From assembly GCA_017548385.1 (NCBI GenBank), contig JAFZAE010000277.1, positions 1-50,657 of the forward strand: DNA of 50,657 nt, in the 5' to 3' direction. This document shows, piece after piece, positions 7,449 to 15,351 of this stretch. The notes under the pieces were generated by a model. The model saw nothing but the letters and a program-made list of their open reading frames with translations. It had not been told where the DNA came from and ran no database searches. Both the position numbers and the translations under genes were made by a program. The DNA is from Prevotella sp. GTDB taxonomy: Bacteria; Bacteroidota; Bacteroidia; Bacteroidales; Bacteroidaceae. The stretch's first letter is position 1. Each line of letters starts with the position of its first letter.

Positions 7449-8813
7449 TCAGAACACCTTCAGTTGGTGAAGGAAGATCAAAAGTATGCATATGGGACAG
7501 ACAAATCGTACACAAAAAAGGTATATACCGAACAACGCACCGCTGACAGTTCCCCAGTTAGTGAATTCATCGCGAACAATTTTCTTTGGTACATACCAAC
7601 CTATAAACAGGCATGTGAGGAAGCCACCAATAGGAAGGAAAATTTGTCCGGTGACAAAATCGAAAATGTCGAAAAGAGGTAATCCAAACAGGCTCAAGCC
7701 ATCGAATGCACCAAGCGACCAGGAACAGAACATACCTATTATGCCACATGTCACAGTAACGATTGTGGCGGCTTTACCACGGGAGATATGCAATTCCTCC
7801 TGAAAAAATGCTGTACTTACCTCGTGAAGGGAAATCAGCGATGTCAATGCGGCCAATCCTAACAGAATGTAGAAAAGTAAAGCCACTATATTTCCAACAA
7901 CAGGCATGGAAGTAAAAGCTTGGTGAAAGACGTTGGGGAGCGTGATGAATACCAACGAAGCTCCAGAGTCGGGTGAGATGCCCACGGAAAATGCCGCTGG
8001 GAATATCATTAACCCAGCGAGGATGGCCACCATGCAGTCGATAATACTGATTTGAAATGCGGATTTTGCCAAATTGGTGTGGCGCGTGAAATAAGATGCA
8101 TATGTGCAAATACATCCCATGGCAATACTCATGGAATAAAATGATTGGCCAAGTGCTCCAAGGAATACCTCACTGTTCATCTTCGAAAAGTCGGGATGGA
8201 AGAGAAATTCTATACCCTTGGAGGCTCCTGGCAACATACAAGAAGCAACAACAATCATCAGCAAGAGAACGAATAAGGTGGGCATCAACAGTTTCGAAGC
8301 ACGCTCTATACCATTACGCACCCCTCTGACGATTACTAGATGAGTGATGAGTAGAAACAGAAACGCCCAAAGAACTGGTTTCCATGGATTAGAGGAAAAA
8401 TCAGAGAAATACTGCTGAATGTATTCGGCATTGCCATCCATGGCACCTGATACAGACCCTACAACATACTCTAGACACCAGCCAGAAACCACAGAGTAAT
8501 AGCCTGTGATGAGAAAACCTGTCAGCACACCTAAAAAACCTACAAGTCGCCAAGGTGTACGTCCTGCCAGTTTGCTGTATGCCCGAGCGGTATTGGCTGC
8601 TCCATGTCGTCCGATGATAAATTCGCTCACCATACATGGTATGCCGAGTAGAAACACACACATCACATAAACGATAATAAATGCCGCTCCACCATTTTCA
8701 CCTGCCATATATGGGAAACGCCATACATTACCAAGTCCCACGGCAGAACCTGCAGTGGCAAGGATAATTCCCAGTTTACTACCGAAACTAGCTCTTTTCT
8801 CCGAATGCGTCAT
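7449..8813 (-). CDS. Sodium-dependent NSS-family transporter (copy 2)
   Basis: 454 residues. It has the same architecture as its downstream neighbour, with TM1 signature GSAVGLGNVWRFPY and the matching blocks GVRNGIERASKLLMP and LAGLMIFPAAFSVGI. The two proteins can be aligned along their whole length but differ at many positions, so the duplication is old. A TAnnTTTG element at 8851-8858 lies 38 bp upstream of the ATG at 8813, making this the first gene of the pair. The role is Na+-coupled amino acid or amine uptake; the substrate is unknown, and two copies suggest different substrates or affinities. Confidence 0.9.
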   Translation of the reverse strand: MTHSEKRASFGSKLGIILATAGSAVGLGNVWRFPYMAGENGGAAFIIVYVMCVFLLGIPCMVSEFIIGRHGAANTARAYSKLAGRTPWRLVGFLGVLTGFLITGYYSVVSGWCLEYVVGSVSGAMDGNAEYIQQYFSDFSSNPWKPVLWAFLFLLITHLVIVRGVRNGIERASKLLMPTLFVLLLMIVVASCMLPGASKGIEFLFHPDFSKMNSEVFLGALGQSFYSMSIAMGCICTYASYFTRHTNLAKSAFQISIIDCMVAILAGLMIFPAAFSVGISPDSGASLVFITLPNVFHQAFTSMPVVGNIVALLFYILLGLAALTSLISLHEVSTAFFQEELHISRGKAATIVTVTCGIIGMFCSWSLGAFDGLSLFGLPLFDIFDFVTGQIFLPIGGFLTCLFIGWYVPKKIVRDEFTNWGTVSGALFGIYLFCVRFVCPICILLIFLHQLKVF

Positions 8814-8850
8814 ATAAGTATCATATTAATGTGATGATATCAATTGTGTT

Positions 8851-8858
8851 CAAAAATA
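8851..8858 (-). promoter_or_regulatory. NSS operon promoter -7 element
   Basis: Minus-strand TATTTTTG, 38 bp before the ATG at 8813. It lies back to back with the vanZ-like promoter at 8914-8921. Confidence 0.55.
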
Positions 8859-8913
8859 TACCATATTGTGTTAATTTTGGGTGGAAATAGGATGCTAATA
8901 TATGTAAAATATC

Positions 8914-8921
8914 TACTTTTG
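8914..8921 (+). promoter_or_regulatory. vanZ-like gene promoter -7 element
   Basis: TACTTTTG matches TAnnTTTG; it is 20 bp upstream of the ATG at 8942. Confidence 0.6.
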
Positions 8922-8941
8922 CATAAAAATCAGCTTCAAAG

Positions 8942-9334
8942 ATGAAATACGTGCTTCATATAATTAAATATTATCCCTTTTCATGCCTACTTATCGTGGC
9001 TATTTGGTATCTCAGCCTTTGTGATGTTCCAGAGACCCAACTGTCCCACGTACGTTATATTGACAAATGGACTCATACTGTCATGTACCTGGTAACATGT
9101 ATAATAATCTGGGTGGAATACCTGCGTAGGCACTCTACCATCAGTTGGCGTAAAATCCTGTTATTAGCATGGTTCGCTCCTATACTGATGAGCGGTATGC
9201 TAGAAATACTTCAGGCCAACTGCACTAACGGTCATCGTAATGGTGAATGGCTTGATTTTATCGCGAACTCAATAGGATGCACGTTGGCCTTGGTTATCGG
9301 TACTCTTTGGGTAAAGTGCCGCGGAAAAGAATGA
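8942..9334 (+). CDS. VanZ-like family membrane protein
   Basis: 130 residues with four hydrophobic segments. Family landmarks are the DKWTHTVMYLVT block (Asp-Lys-x-x-H at the start of TM2), and, before the last segment, EILQA followed by GEWLDFIANSIG (Glu and the D-x-x-x-N-x-x-G pattern typical of VanZ-like proteins). The original VanZ gives low teicoplanin resistance by an unknown route; most family members have no assigned role, and resistance should not be assumed here. The gene has its own promoter and stands alone. Its last 41 bp overlap the 3' end of the CYTH gene on the other strand. Confidence 0.8.
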   Translation: MKYVLHIIKYYPFSCLLIVAIWYLSLCDVPETQLSHVRYIDKWTHTVMYLVTCIIIWVEYLRRHSTISWRKILLLAWFAPILMSGMLEILQANCTNGHRNGEWLDFIANSIGCTLALVIGTLWVKCRGKE

Positions 9335-9794
9335 AGGGTTTCCGACGCAGTTGGCGGTTGTAGAAACGATGGTCACCTGTTACTTCCATACCAATGAAGT
9401 CTGGGCATACAAATGGCTCATCCTCACTATTTAATTCAACCTCGGCCATAATCAAACCTTCGTTATTGCCATAGAACTCATCCACTTCGAACGTATGTGT
9501 TCCGCTTTTTACTAGATAACGGGTCTTGTCTATGATTTCCGGCTCACAGAGTTGAAATAGGTTTTCTGCCTCGTCGAGGGTAATTTCCTTTTCGAATTCA
9601 TAACGTGAGAGCCCTCCGTTTTGTGAAGGGCCTTTGATGGTGAGGTAGGCTTTGTCATCACGCACACGTACTCTCACTGTCGCACCAGTAGTGGGGATGT
9701 ACCCTTGGCGGATACGACTGCTTGAATAGGCTACGCTTTTGAAATCCCTGTCTTTATGAACAAGGAATTTCCGTTCTATTTCTATTCCGCTCAT
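9294..9794 (-). CDS. CYTH domain protein (triphosphate tunnel metalloenzyme family)
   Basis: 166 residues covering one CYTH domain. It opens with the defining ExExK signature (GIEIERKF) and continues with alternating charged strands such as ATVRVRVRDDKAYLTIKG and RYEFEKEI, which line the tunnel that binds triphosphates and metal. Members hydrolyse inorganic triphosphate, thiamine triphosphate or nucleotides; the substrate here is unknown. Similarity to the fold ends around YNRQLRRKPF; the final dozen residues (ILFRGTLPKEYR) look like a non-homologous tail encoded antisense to the vanZ-like gene, possibly after loss of an older stop. The start ATG sits one base after the stop of a 46-residue gene, so translation is probably coupled. 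Confidence 0.85.
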   Translation of the reverse strand: MSGIEIERKFLVHKDRDFKSVAYSSSRIRQGYIPTTGATVRVRVRDDKAYLTIKGPSQNGGLSRYEFEKEITLDEAENLFQLCEPEIIDKTRYLVKSGTHTFEVDEFYGNNEGLIMAEVELNSEDEPFVCPDFIGMEVTGDHRFYNRQLRRKPFILFRGTLPKEYR

Positions 9795-9795
9795 A

Positions 9796-9936
9796 TCAGA
9801 CCAGAGAGGTGGTATGAATCAGAAACGCTATAGCTAGAATGACAAGTGCTATACAGATGCAACGAATGATAATCTGTGCTTGTTTCTCTTGTTTTGCCTC
9901 GCGCTCAGCGCGTTTTTTCTTTGTTTTTTCACTCAT
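9796..9936 (-). CDS. 46-residue single-pass membrane protein
   Basis: Small gene. The translation starts MSEKTKKKRAEREAKQEKQ, a strongly basic and charged cytoplasmic stretch. One hydrophobic helix follows (IIIRCICIALVILAIAFLI, residues about 22-40), then a short tail ending SLV. The stop TGA is separated by one base from the ATG of the CYTH gene, a spacing typical of translational coupling. prfB ends 75 bp upstream on the same strand. I do not recognise a named family. The charge pattern predicts an N-in, C-out orientation. The tight coupling and coherent protein-like composition make chance unlikely. Confidence 0.7.
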   Translation of the reverse strand: MSEKTKKKRAEREAKQEKQAQIIIRCICIALVILAIAFLIHTTSLV

Positions 9937-10011
9937 AATATTTTAGTTGTTAAGTTTTGAAGGTCGTAAGTTAGAAGTCGCATAGACAACGCAACATATT
10001 GAATAAATGCA

Positions 10012-11136
10012 TTAAGATGGTTCTTCGTTGATAGGGAATTCCATCAGGTAAGCTTTGATGAAACCATCAATCTTACCATCCATCACGGCATCTACGTCGG
10101 TAGTTTGGTAATTCGTACGATGGTCTTTCACACGGCGGTCGTCAAACACATAACTGCGTATCTGACTTCCCCATTCTATTTTTTTCTTTCCAGCCTCAAT
10201 CTTCGCCTGTGCCTCCAAACGTTTCTTCATGGCACGGTCGTAAAGCTGGGAACGTAACAAACGCATGGCATTGTTGCGGTTTTCCAATTGTTTGCGGCTT
10301 TCTGTGTTCTCAATCAGGATTTCCTCCTCCTCACCAGTGTCGGGGTCTACATATTGGTAACGTAATCGCACACCCGTCTCCACCTTGTTGACGTTCTGAC
10401 CACCAGCACCACTGCTCCGGAATGTATCCCATGAAACCCTTGCAGGGTCAACATACACCTCTATAGTGTCATCAACAAGTGGTGAAACAAAGACACTGGC
10501 AAAACTGGTCATTCTCTTACCTTGGGCATTGAAGGGAGAGACACGTACCAATCGATGAACACCACTCTCACTCTTGAGATAACCATAAGCAAACTCGCCA
10601 CCTTCAATTTCCATGGTGACGCTTTTAATGCCTGCTTCATCCCCGTCCTGACAGTTGCTCACAGTAACCTTGTATCCATGTGCCTCTGCCCATCGCATAT
10701 ACATGCGCATAAGCATCTGCGCCCAATCTTGACTTTCGGTGCCACCAGCCCCACTGTTAATCTTGAGGACACAATCCATCGGATCTTCCTTTTGTTGGAG
10801 CATATTCCTCAACTCTAATTCCTCTATGGCTTGGATGACTTCAGTGTAATAAGCATCCACCTCTTCCTCTGTCACCATGTCATCGTGATAGTAATCAAAG
10901 GCGAGTTGTAGTTCGTCGGTCTTGTCTCGCACATTTTTATAACCGGTAATCCATTTCTCGATACTTTTTACCTTTTTCATTTGCTCCTGAGCCCTTGTGG
11001 GATCATCCCAGAAGTCGGGAGCTTGTGTGCGCAACTGCTCCTCCTCGTATTCTATTTTCTTTTTATCTATGTCAAGGTACTTGTGCAATGCGTCTGCACG
11101 CTCTAGTACATCTTTGAGTTGGTCGCTGGTAATCAT
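10012..11136 (-). CDS. prfB: Peptide chain release factor 2
   Basis: Recognises UGA and UAA stop codons and triggers release of the finished peptide on the ribosome. 374 residues. The anticodon-like tripeptide SPF is seen in LVRVSPFNAQGKR, which marks RF2 rather than RF1. The catalytic loop is SSGAGGQNVNKVET with the universal GGQ. The frame is continuous from MITSDQLKD; there is no internal UGA requiring a programmed +1 frameshift, so the autoregulation known from E. coli prfB is absent here. It follows the acyl-CoA ligase by 18 bp on the same strand, suggesting a shared transcript. Confidence 0.97.
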   Translation of the reverse strand: MITSDQLKDVLERADALHKYLDIDKKKIEYEEEQLRTQAPDFWDDPTRAQEQMKKVKSIEKWITGYKNVRDKTDELQLAFDYYHDDMVTEEEVDAYYTEVIQAIEELELRNMLQQKEDPMDCVLKINSGAGGTESQDWAQMLMRMYMRWAEAHGYKVTVSNCQDGDEAGIKSVTMEIEGGEFAYGYLKSESGVHRLVRVSPFNAQGKRMTSFASVFVSPLVDDTIEVYVDPARVSWDTFRSSGAGGQNVNKVETGVRLRYQYVDPDTGEEEEILIENTESRKQLENRNNAMRLLRSQLYDRAMKKRLEAQAKIEAGKKKIEWGSQIRSYVFDDRRVKDHRTNYQTTDVDAVMDGKIDGFIKAYLMEFPINEEPS

Positions 11137-11154
11137 CTTTGTCTAAAACAACTA

Positions 11155-12963
11155 TTACTCCTTGTACATTTCGTCGATTTCATTCTTGAAATTCTTTGTC
11201 AGGATGGCACGGCGTAGTTTGAGTGTGTTGGTAAGTTCTCCGTTCTCCATACTGAAGGGTTTTGGTAGGAGTGTGAAACGCTTAATACGCTCATAGCTGG
11301 CAAGCCCCTGCTGCAAAGTGTCTAAACGTTCAGTCATCATCTTGATAACCTTTTCGTTAGTACATAGTTCTTCGATGGAATTGTACTTGATATCGTTATC
11401 TTTGGCATATTCCTCCAAAAGGTTATAATCTGGCACTATAAGAGCGGAGACAAACTTGCGTTGGTCGGCGATGACGGCAATTTGCTCAACAAACTTGTCA
11501 ACCAGTAACTTTGACTCGATGAGTTGTGGGGCGATGTATTTACCATTGGAAGTCTTGAATAAATCCTTGATGCGCTCCTTGAGGAAAAGCTCACCATCTT
11601 TCATATATCCCGCATCGCCTGTATGGAAAAAACCATCTTCATCAAACGACTGTGCGGTGAGGGCTTCTCGTTTGTAATAACCACGGGTGATGGTGGGACC
11701 TTTCAGTAAAATCTCGTCATTCTCACCGATTTTCACCTGAATGCTGAAGATGGGCCTTCCTACAGAGCCAATAGTGTAGGGCTCGCCCAGATGGTCATTA
11801 GAGACGGTTGCCAAACTCTCTGTTAGACCGTATCCTACCATCATGTTGATTCCGATGGAATGGATAAACTCTTCAACTTCTGGCGAAACAGTGGCACCTG
11901 CTGTAGGAAAGAAATGGGCATGCTCTAAGCCAAGTTGTTTGCGGATGAGACTGAAGACCGTTTTGTTGTAAAATTGATAGGCCATCTTCAAGTGTACAGG
12001 TGGGCGTTTACCATTGCTTAAATATTCAATGTTGTGTCGCCGCCCCACACTGAGAGCTTTCTTAAATAACGCTTTCTTAGCACTGCTTGCTGTATCGATT
12101 TTGGCTTTTACGCCTACGAGCACTTTCTCCCAAAACCTGGGGACAGAACTCATACAAGTGGGATGTATCTCACGAAGAGTTTGTTGTATCTCTTTAGGAT
12201 ATGTGTTGATGACTAGCCGTGCGCCCTCAGTAAGACATAAAATAGCCCATCCGCGTTCGAATACATGGGTGTAGGGTAGGAAGTTCATTACCACATCGTC
12301 TTCTCCTACGGGGACACTGCGATGGTTGGCTTCAAAAGCAGCATAATATTGACCATAGGTAAGGATGACTCCTTTGCTATTGCCTGTGGTTCCACTAGTG
12401 TATAGGATGTTTGCTATATCCTCCATTGACGCTTCTTTATATAGCTTTTCCACCTCAGTCTGACGAGGGTAGTTTTCACCCAATTTCAGAAAATCATCGA
12501 AATAAATGGCATTGGGATCATTGGGAGTAATGCAAACATTGCGGTCATAGATAATGATACGGTCGAGGGTTGGGCACAAAGGAAAAATTCGGTGTGCCTT
12601 GTCGTATTGTTCCTGTTCGCCCACAAATAACACCCTGATTTCTGCGTCATGAATCATGAAACGTATCTGATCCTCGCTGCTTGTTGCATAGAAAGGTACA
12701 GTAACAGCACGTATGCCAAAAGCCCCGAAATCAGTATAGATATATTGCACGGAATTTTGTGAGAAAACACCCACGTTTTCCTGCACCCCCACACCAATAT
12801 TGAGAAGTGCATTGGATATCATTTTCACCGTGTCGGAAAATTGGCTCCAACTGACCGATTTCCATTCCTGACTTCCGAAATCACGATAGGTAAGAGCTGT
12901 TTTCGACCCATATTTCTTGGCCTGTTCATGGATGAGAACCGAAAGATGGCAATTTGTCTGCAT
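11155..12963 (-). CDS. Long-chain fatty acid--CoA ligase (AMP-forming)
   Basis: About 602 residues. ANL-superfamily motifs appear in order: the P-loop-like ILYTSGTTGNSKGV (residues about 185-198), the aromatic and acyl-tunnel region around NFLPYTHVFERG, the adenine motif MVGYGLTES, the hinge Asp in FFHTGDAGYMKDG, and the LKERIKDLFKTSNGKYIAP block with the ligase Lys region. It activates free fatty acids to acyl-CoA via an acyl-adenylate for lipid synthesis or recycling. The frame could start at 12987, but that codon overlaps the TAnnTTTG element at 12985-12992, so the ATG at 12963 (MQTNCHLSV) is preferred. It is the first gene of a leftward run that continues with prfB. Confidence 0.92.
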   Translation of the reverse strand: MQTNCHLSVLIHEQAKKYGSKTALTYRDFGSQEWKSVSWSQFSDTVKMISNALLNIGVGVQENVGVFSQNSVQYIYTDFGAFGIRAVTVPFYATSSEDQIRFMIHDAEIRVLFVGEQEQYDKAHRIFPLCPTLDRIIIYDRNVCITPNDPNAIYFDDFLKLGENYPRQTEVEKLYKEASMEDIANILYTSGTTGNSKGVILTYGQYYAAFEANHRSVPVGEDDVVMNFLPYTHVFERGWAILCLTEGARLVINTYPKEIQQTLREIHPTCMSSVPRFWEKVLVGVKAKIDTASSAKKALFKKALSVGRRHNIEYLSNGKRPPVHLKMAYQFYNKTVFSLIRKQLGLEHAHFFPTAGATVSPEVEEFIHSIGINMMVGYGLTESLATVSNDHLGEPYTIGSVGRPIFSIQVKIGENDEILLKGPTITRGYYKREALTAQSFDEDGFFHTGDAGYMKDGELFLKERIKDLFKTSNGKYIAPQLIESKLLVDKFVEQIAVIADQRKFVSALIVPDYNLLEEYAKDNDIKYNSIEELCTNEKVIKMMTERLDTLQQGLASYERIKRFTLLPKPFSMENGELTNTLKLRRAILTKNFKNEIDEMYKE

Positions 12964-12984
12964 AATAGTTTGGTTTGGTATGTG

Positions 12985-12992
12985 CAAAAATA
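12985..12992 (-). promoter_or_regulatory. Acyl-CoA ligase promoter -7 element
   Basis: Minus-strand TATTTTTG, 22 bp before the ATG at 12963; it rules out the longer in-frame start. Confidence 0.65.
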
Positions 12993-13120
12993 CTGCAAAT
13001 CGTGTGAAAATCCAAATAATATGCCGATTTTCTTACTATCGATTTCAACAATTCAGGTGCCAAAGGGTATATAATTGGTAAAAATCACATCTTTTTTTTA
13101 ATAATATCAAGATTTCCTTA

Positions 13121-13128
13121 TAATTTTG
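13121..13128 (+). promoter_or_regulatory. mutY promoter -7 element
   Basis: TAATTTTG matches TAnnTTTG and lies 21 bp before the ATG at 13150. It excludes an upstream TTG at 13126 as start. Confidence 0.6.
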
Positions 13129-13149
13129 CATGGTTTTTATTTCAGAATC

Positions 13150-14157
13150 ATGTTTGCAGCAATAATTCTTAAATGGTTTGCCTTCAATCAGCGAGACTTG
13201 CCATGGCGTCATACCCATGACCCATACGCTATTTGGTTGAGTGAAATTATACTTCAACAGACGCGTATCCAACAGGGAGAGAATTATTGGTTACGCTTTA
13301 TGAGTAGATGGCCCAGCGTAAAAGATTTGGCGGCGGCTACAGAGGATGAAGTGCTACGGGAGTGGCAAGGACTGGGGTATTATAGCCGGGCACGCAATCT
13401 TTTGGCGGCTGCAAGGCAGATAGTGAAACGTGGCTGTTTCCCTCATACAGTGGAGGAACTAAAACAATTAAAAGGCGTGGGAGACTATACTGCAGCAGCC
13501 ATTGCCTCAATGGCTTTTGACATTCCAGCTGCAGTGGTCGACGGTAATGTCTATCGTGTACTGTCAAGACATTTTGGTATCGAGACACCCATCAACACGA
13601 CAGAAGGGAAGAAATTGTTTTCCCAATTAGCACAGTCACTGCTGCCTACAGACCAACCATCGACATATAATCAGGCCATCATGGATTTTGGTGCCCTGCA
13701 GTGTACACCTTCGTCACCTCAGTGCCCCTGCTGTCCGTTGCAGGAGAGCTGCGAGGCTTTTCGAACAGGTCGTGTTTCTGTATTGCCCGTGAAAGAGCGG
13801 AAGATGAGTGTACGTGAACGAAGGCTCACATATCTATATCTTCGGTGTGATGGTTGGACTGCATTACGAAGGCGCCCATCAGGAGATATCTGGCAAGGGC
13901 TTTGGGAACCGGTGAATTGTGAACATATGACAGCAGATGGACTTCTCCATCCGTTGTTTGAACGTGCCACATTAATCTGTCGAAATGTCAGACATGTGCT
14001 AACTCATCGTATTCTTCTGGCTGATTTCTATCTATTGGAGACAGACAATCGTCCTAGATTGCCAGAAGAATATCGATGGGTTGAGGAGGCTGACATTGAA
14101 AATTATGCCTTGCCACGTCTGATAGAAAAATTGTTTATTTCTTTACAAGTTGAATAA
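13150..14157 (+). CDS. mutY: A/G-specific adenine DNA glycosylase
   Basis: Removes adenine mispaired with 8-oxoguanine, preventing G:C to T:A changes. 335 residues. The catalytic Glu is in SEIILQQTRIQQ. The helix-hairpin-helix is LKGVGDYTAAAIASMAF and the catalytic Asp lies in AAVVDGNVYRVLSR. The 4Fe-4S cluster cysteines follow in the canonical C-x6-C-x2-C-x5-C spacing (CTPSSPQCPCCPLQESC). The C-terminal third, after VLPVKERK, is the NUDIX-like domain that senses 8-oxoG (GDIWQGLWEPV). All key residues are intact. The M20 hydrolase begins 29 bp downstream and may share the transcript. Confidence 0.96.
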   Translation: MFAAIILKWFAFNQRDLPWRHTHDPYAIWLSEIILQQTRIQQGENYWLRFMSRWPSVKDLAAATEDEVLREWQGLGYYSRARNLLAAARQIVKRGCFPHTVEELKQLKGVGDYTAAAIASMAFDIPAAVVDGNVYRVLSRHFGIETPINTTEGKKLFSQLAQSLLPTDQPSTYNQAIMDFGALQCTPSSPQCPCCPLQESCEAFRTGRVSVLPVKERKMSVRERRLTYLYLRCDGWTALRRRPSGDIWQGLWEPVNCEHMTADGLLHPLFERATLICRNVRHVLTHRILLADFYLLETDNRPRLPEEYRWVEEADIENYALPRLIEKLFISLQVE

Positions 14158-14186
14158 TCGAAAGATTGACATAATAGTAATATAAA

Positions 14187-15257
14187 ATGCAAAACAATAT
14201 GACAAAGGAATATACACAATCTGCCGTAGAACTCTTGCAAGGGCTTATTTCCATACCGTCCGTGAGTCGTGAGGAGAATGCCGCGGCAGACTTGCTGCAG
14301 CATACAATCGAGACCAATGGATTATCACCTAAACGTGAAGGTAATAACTTGTGGGTGGAAAGTCCATGCAATATTAAGGGGCTTCCAACAATACTGCTCA
14401 ATGCTCATATCGATACGGTACGCCCTGTGGCATCGTGGACCCGCGATCCATTTACCCCTACAATTGAAGATGGGCGTTTATATGGCCTGGGAAGCAATGA
14501 CTGTGGTGGAGGGCTGGTATCATTGTTGCAAGTTTTCCTGTTTCTTTCTCGGAAGCCTCAGCGTTATAACTTGATTTATTTGGCTTCTGCAGAGGAAGAA
14601 GTGTCAGGTAAAAATGGTATCAGCAGTGTGTTGCCGTTACTGCCATCTATCGATGTGGCAATTGTGGGAGAGCCAACAGGAATGCAACCAGCAGTGGCAG
14701 AGAAAGGTCTTATGGTGATAGAACTTACATCAAAGGGTAAATCGGGGCACGCAGCACGCAATGAGGGAGTGAATGCAATCTACAAGATGCTTGACGATTT
14801 GATATGGTTGCGGGATTATCGTTTTAAACGCGTAAGCGATTTATTGGGGCCTACACTGATGAATGTGACCATGGTCAATGCTGGTACTCAGCACAATGTT
14901 GTTCCAGATCAATGTGTAGCGGTGGTTGACATTCGCACAAATGAACTATATGATAATGAGGAGTTGCTTCGTTTTATACAGTCACATGTCAGTTGTGAGA
15001 CCCGCGCACGCTCCACGCGTTTGCATTCATCCCATATAAGCTTGGACCATCCTATTATTAATAAATGCATAGGAATGGGCATGCATCCCTTTGGGTCTCC
15101 TACACTGAGCGACCAGGCTCTGATGCCATTTCCCTCACTCAAATTAGGACCCGGAGAATCGTCTAGATCTCATAGTGCCGATGAGTATATTTTTATAAGT
15201 GAAATCGATGAGGCTATCGACAAATATATCCAGCTTCTTGATGGATTTTGCTTTTGA
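14187..15257 (+). CDS. M20 family metallohydrolase, ArgE-like deacylase
   Basis: 356 residues. Dinuclear-zinc peptidase/deacylase signatures are visible: LLNAHIDTVRP (first His ligand and Asp), LGSNDCGGG (bridging Asp), ASAEEEVSGKNG (general-base Glu and ligand Glu) and VGEPTGMQ. A dimerisation-domain His occurs in KGKSGHAARNEG. In Bacteroidetes close members of this family serve as N-acetyl- or N-succinyl-ornithine deacylases in arginine synthesis, which is my best guess; other M20 amidohydrolases remain possible because no arg gene is adjacent. The ATG at 14187 and an internal ATG five codons on (MTKEYTQ) are both plausible starts. A strong terminator follows the stop. Confidence 0.8.
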   Translation: MQNNMTKEYTQSAVELLQGLISIPSVSREENAAADLLQHTIETNGLSPKREGNNLWVESPCNIKGLPTILLNAHIDTVRPVASWTRDPFTPTIEDGRLYGLGSNDCGGGLVSLLQVFLFLSRKPQRYNLIYLASAEEEVSGKNGISSVLPLLPSIDVAIVGEPTGMQPAVAEKGLMVIELTSKGKSGHAARNEGVNAIYKMLDDLIWLRDYRFKRVSDLLGPTLMNVTMVNAGTQHNVVPDQCVAVVDIRTNELYDNEELLRFIQSHVSCETRARSTRLHSSHISLDHPIINKCIGMGMHPFGSPTLSDQALMPFPSLKLGPGESSRSHSADEYIFISEIDEAIDKYIQLLDGFCF

Positions 15258-15297
15258 CCGTTTCCTCTTCTCTGTAGAGCGAAAGATAAAATAAAAA

Positions 15298-15327
15298 ACC
15301 AGGTGGAATCACGGGATTCCACCTGGT
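15298..15327. terminator. Strong bidirectional intrinsic terminator
   Basis: A perfect 13-bp stem (ACCAGGTGGAATC / GATTCCACCTGGT) with a 4-nt ACGG loop is flanked by an A-run on the left and a T-run on the right. It can stop transcription from the M20 gene (plus) and from the EnvC-like operon (minus). Confidence 0.92.
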
Positions 15328-15351
15328 TTTTATAGAGATGTAGTATTTTTG

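Noticed and set aside
10900-11136. Programmed frameshift in prfB
   Set aside because: The frame is continuous from the ATG through the N-terminal domain; no internal UGA is present.
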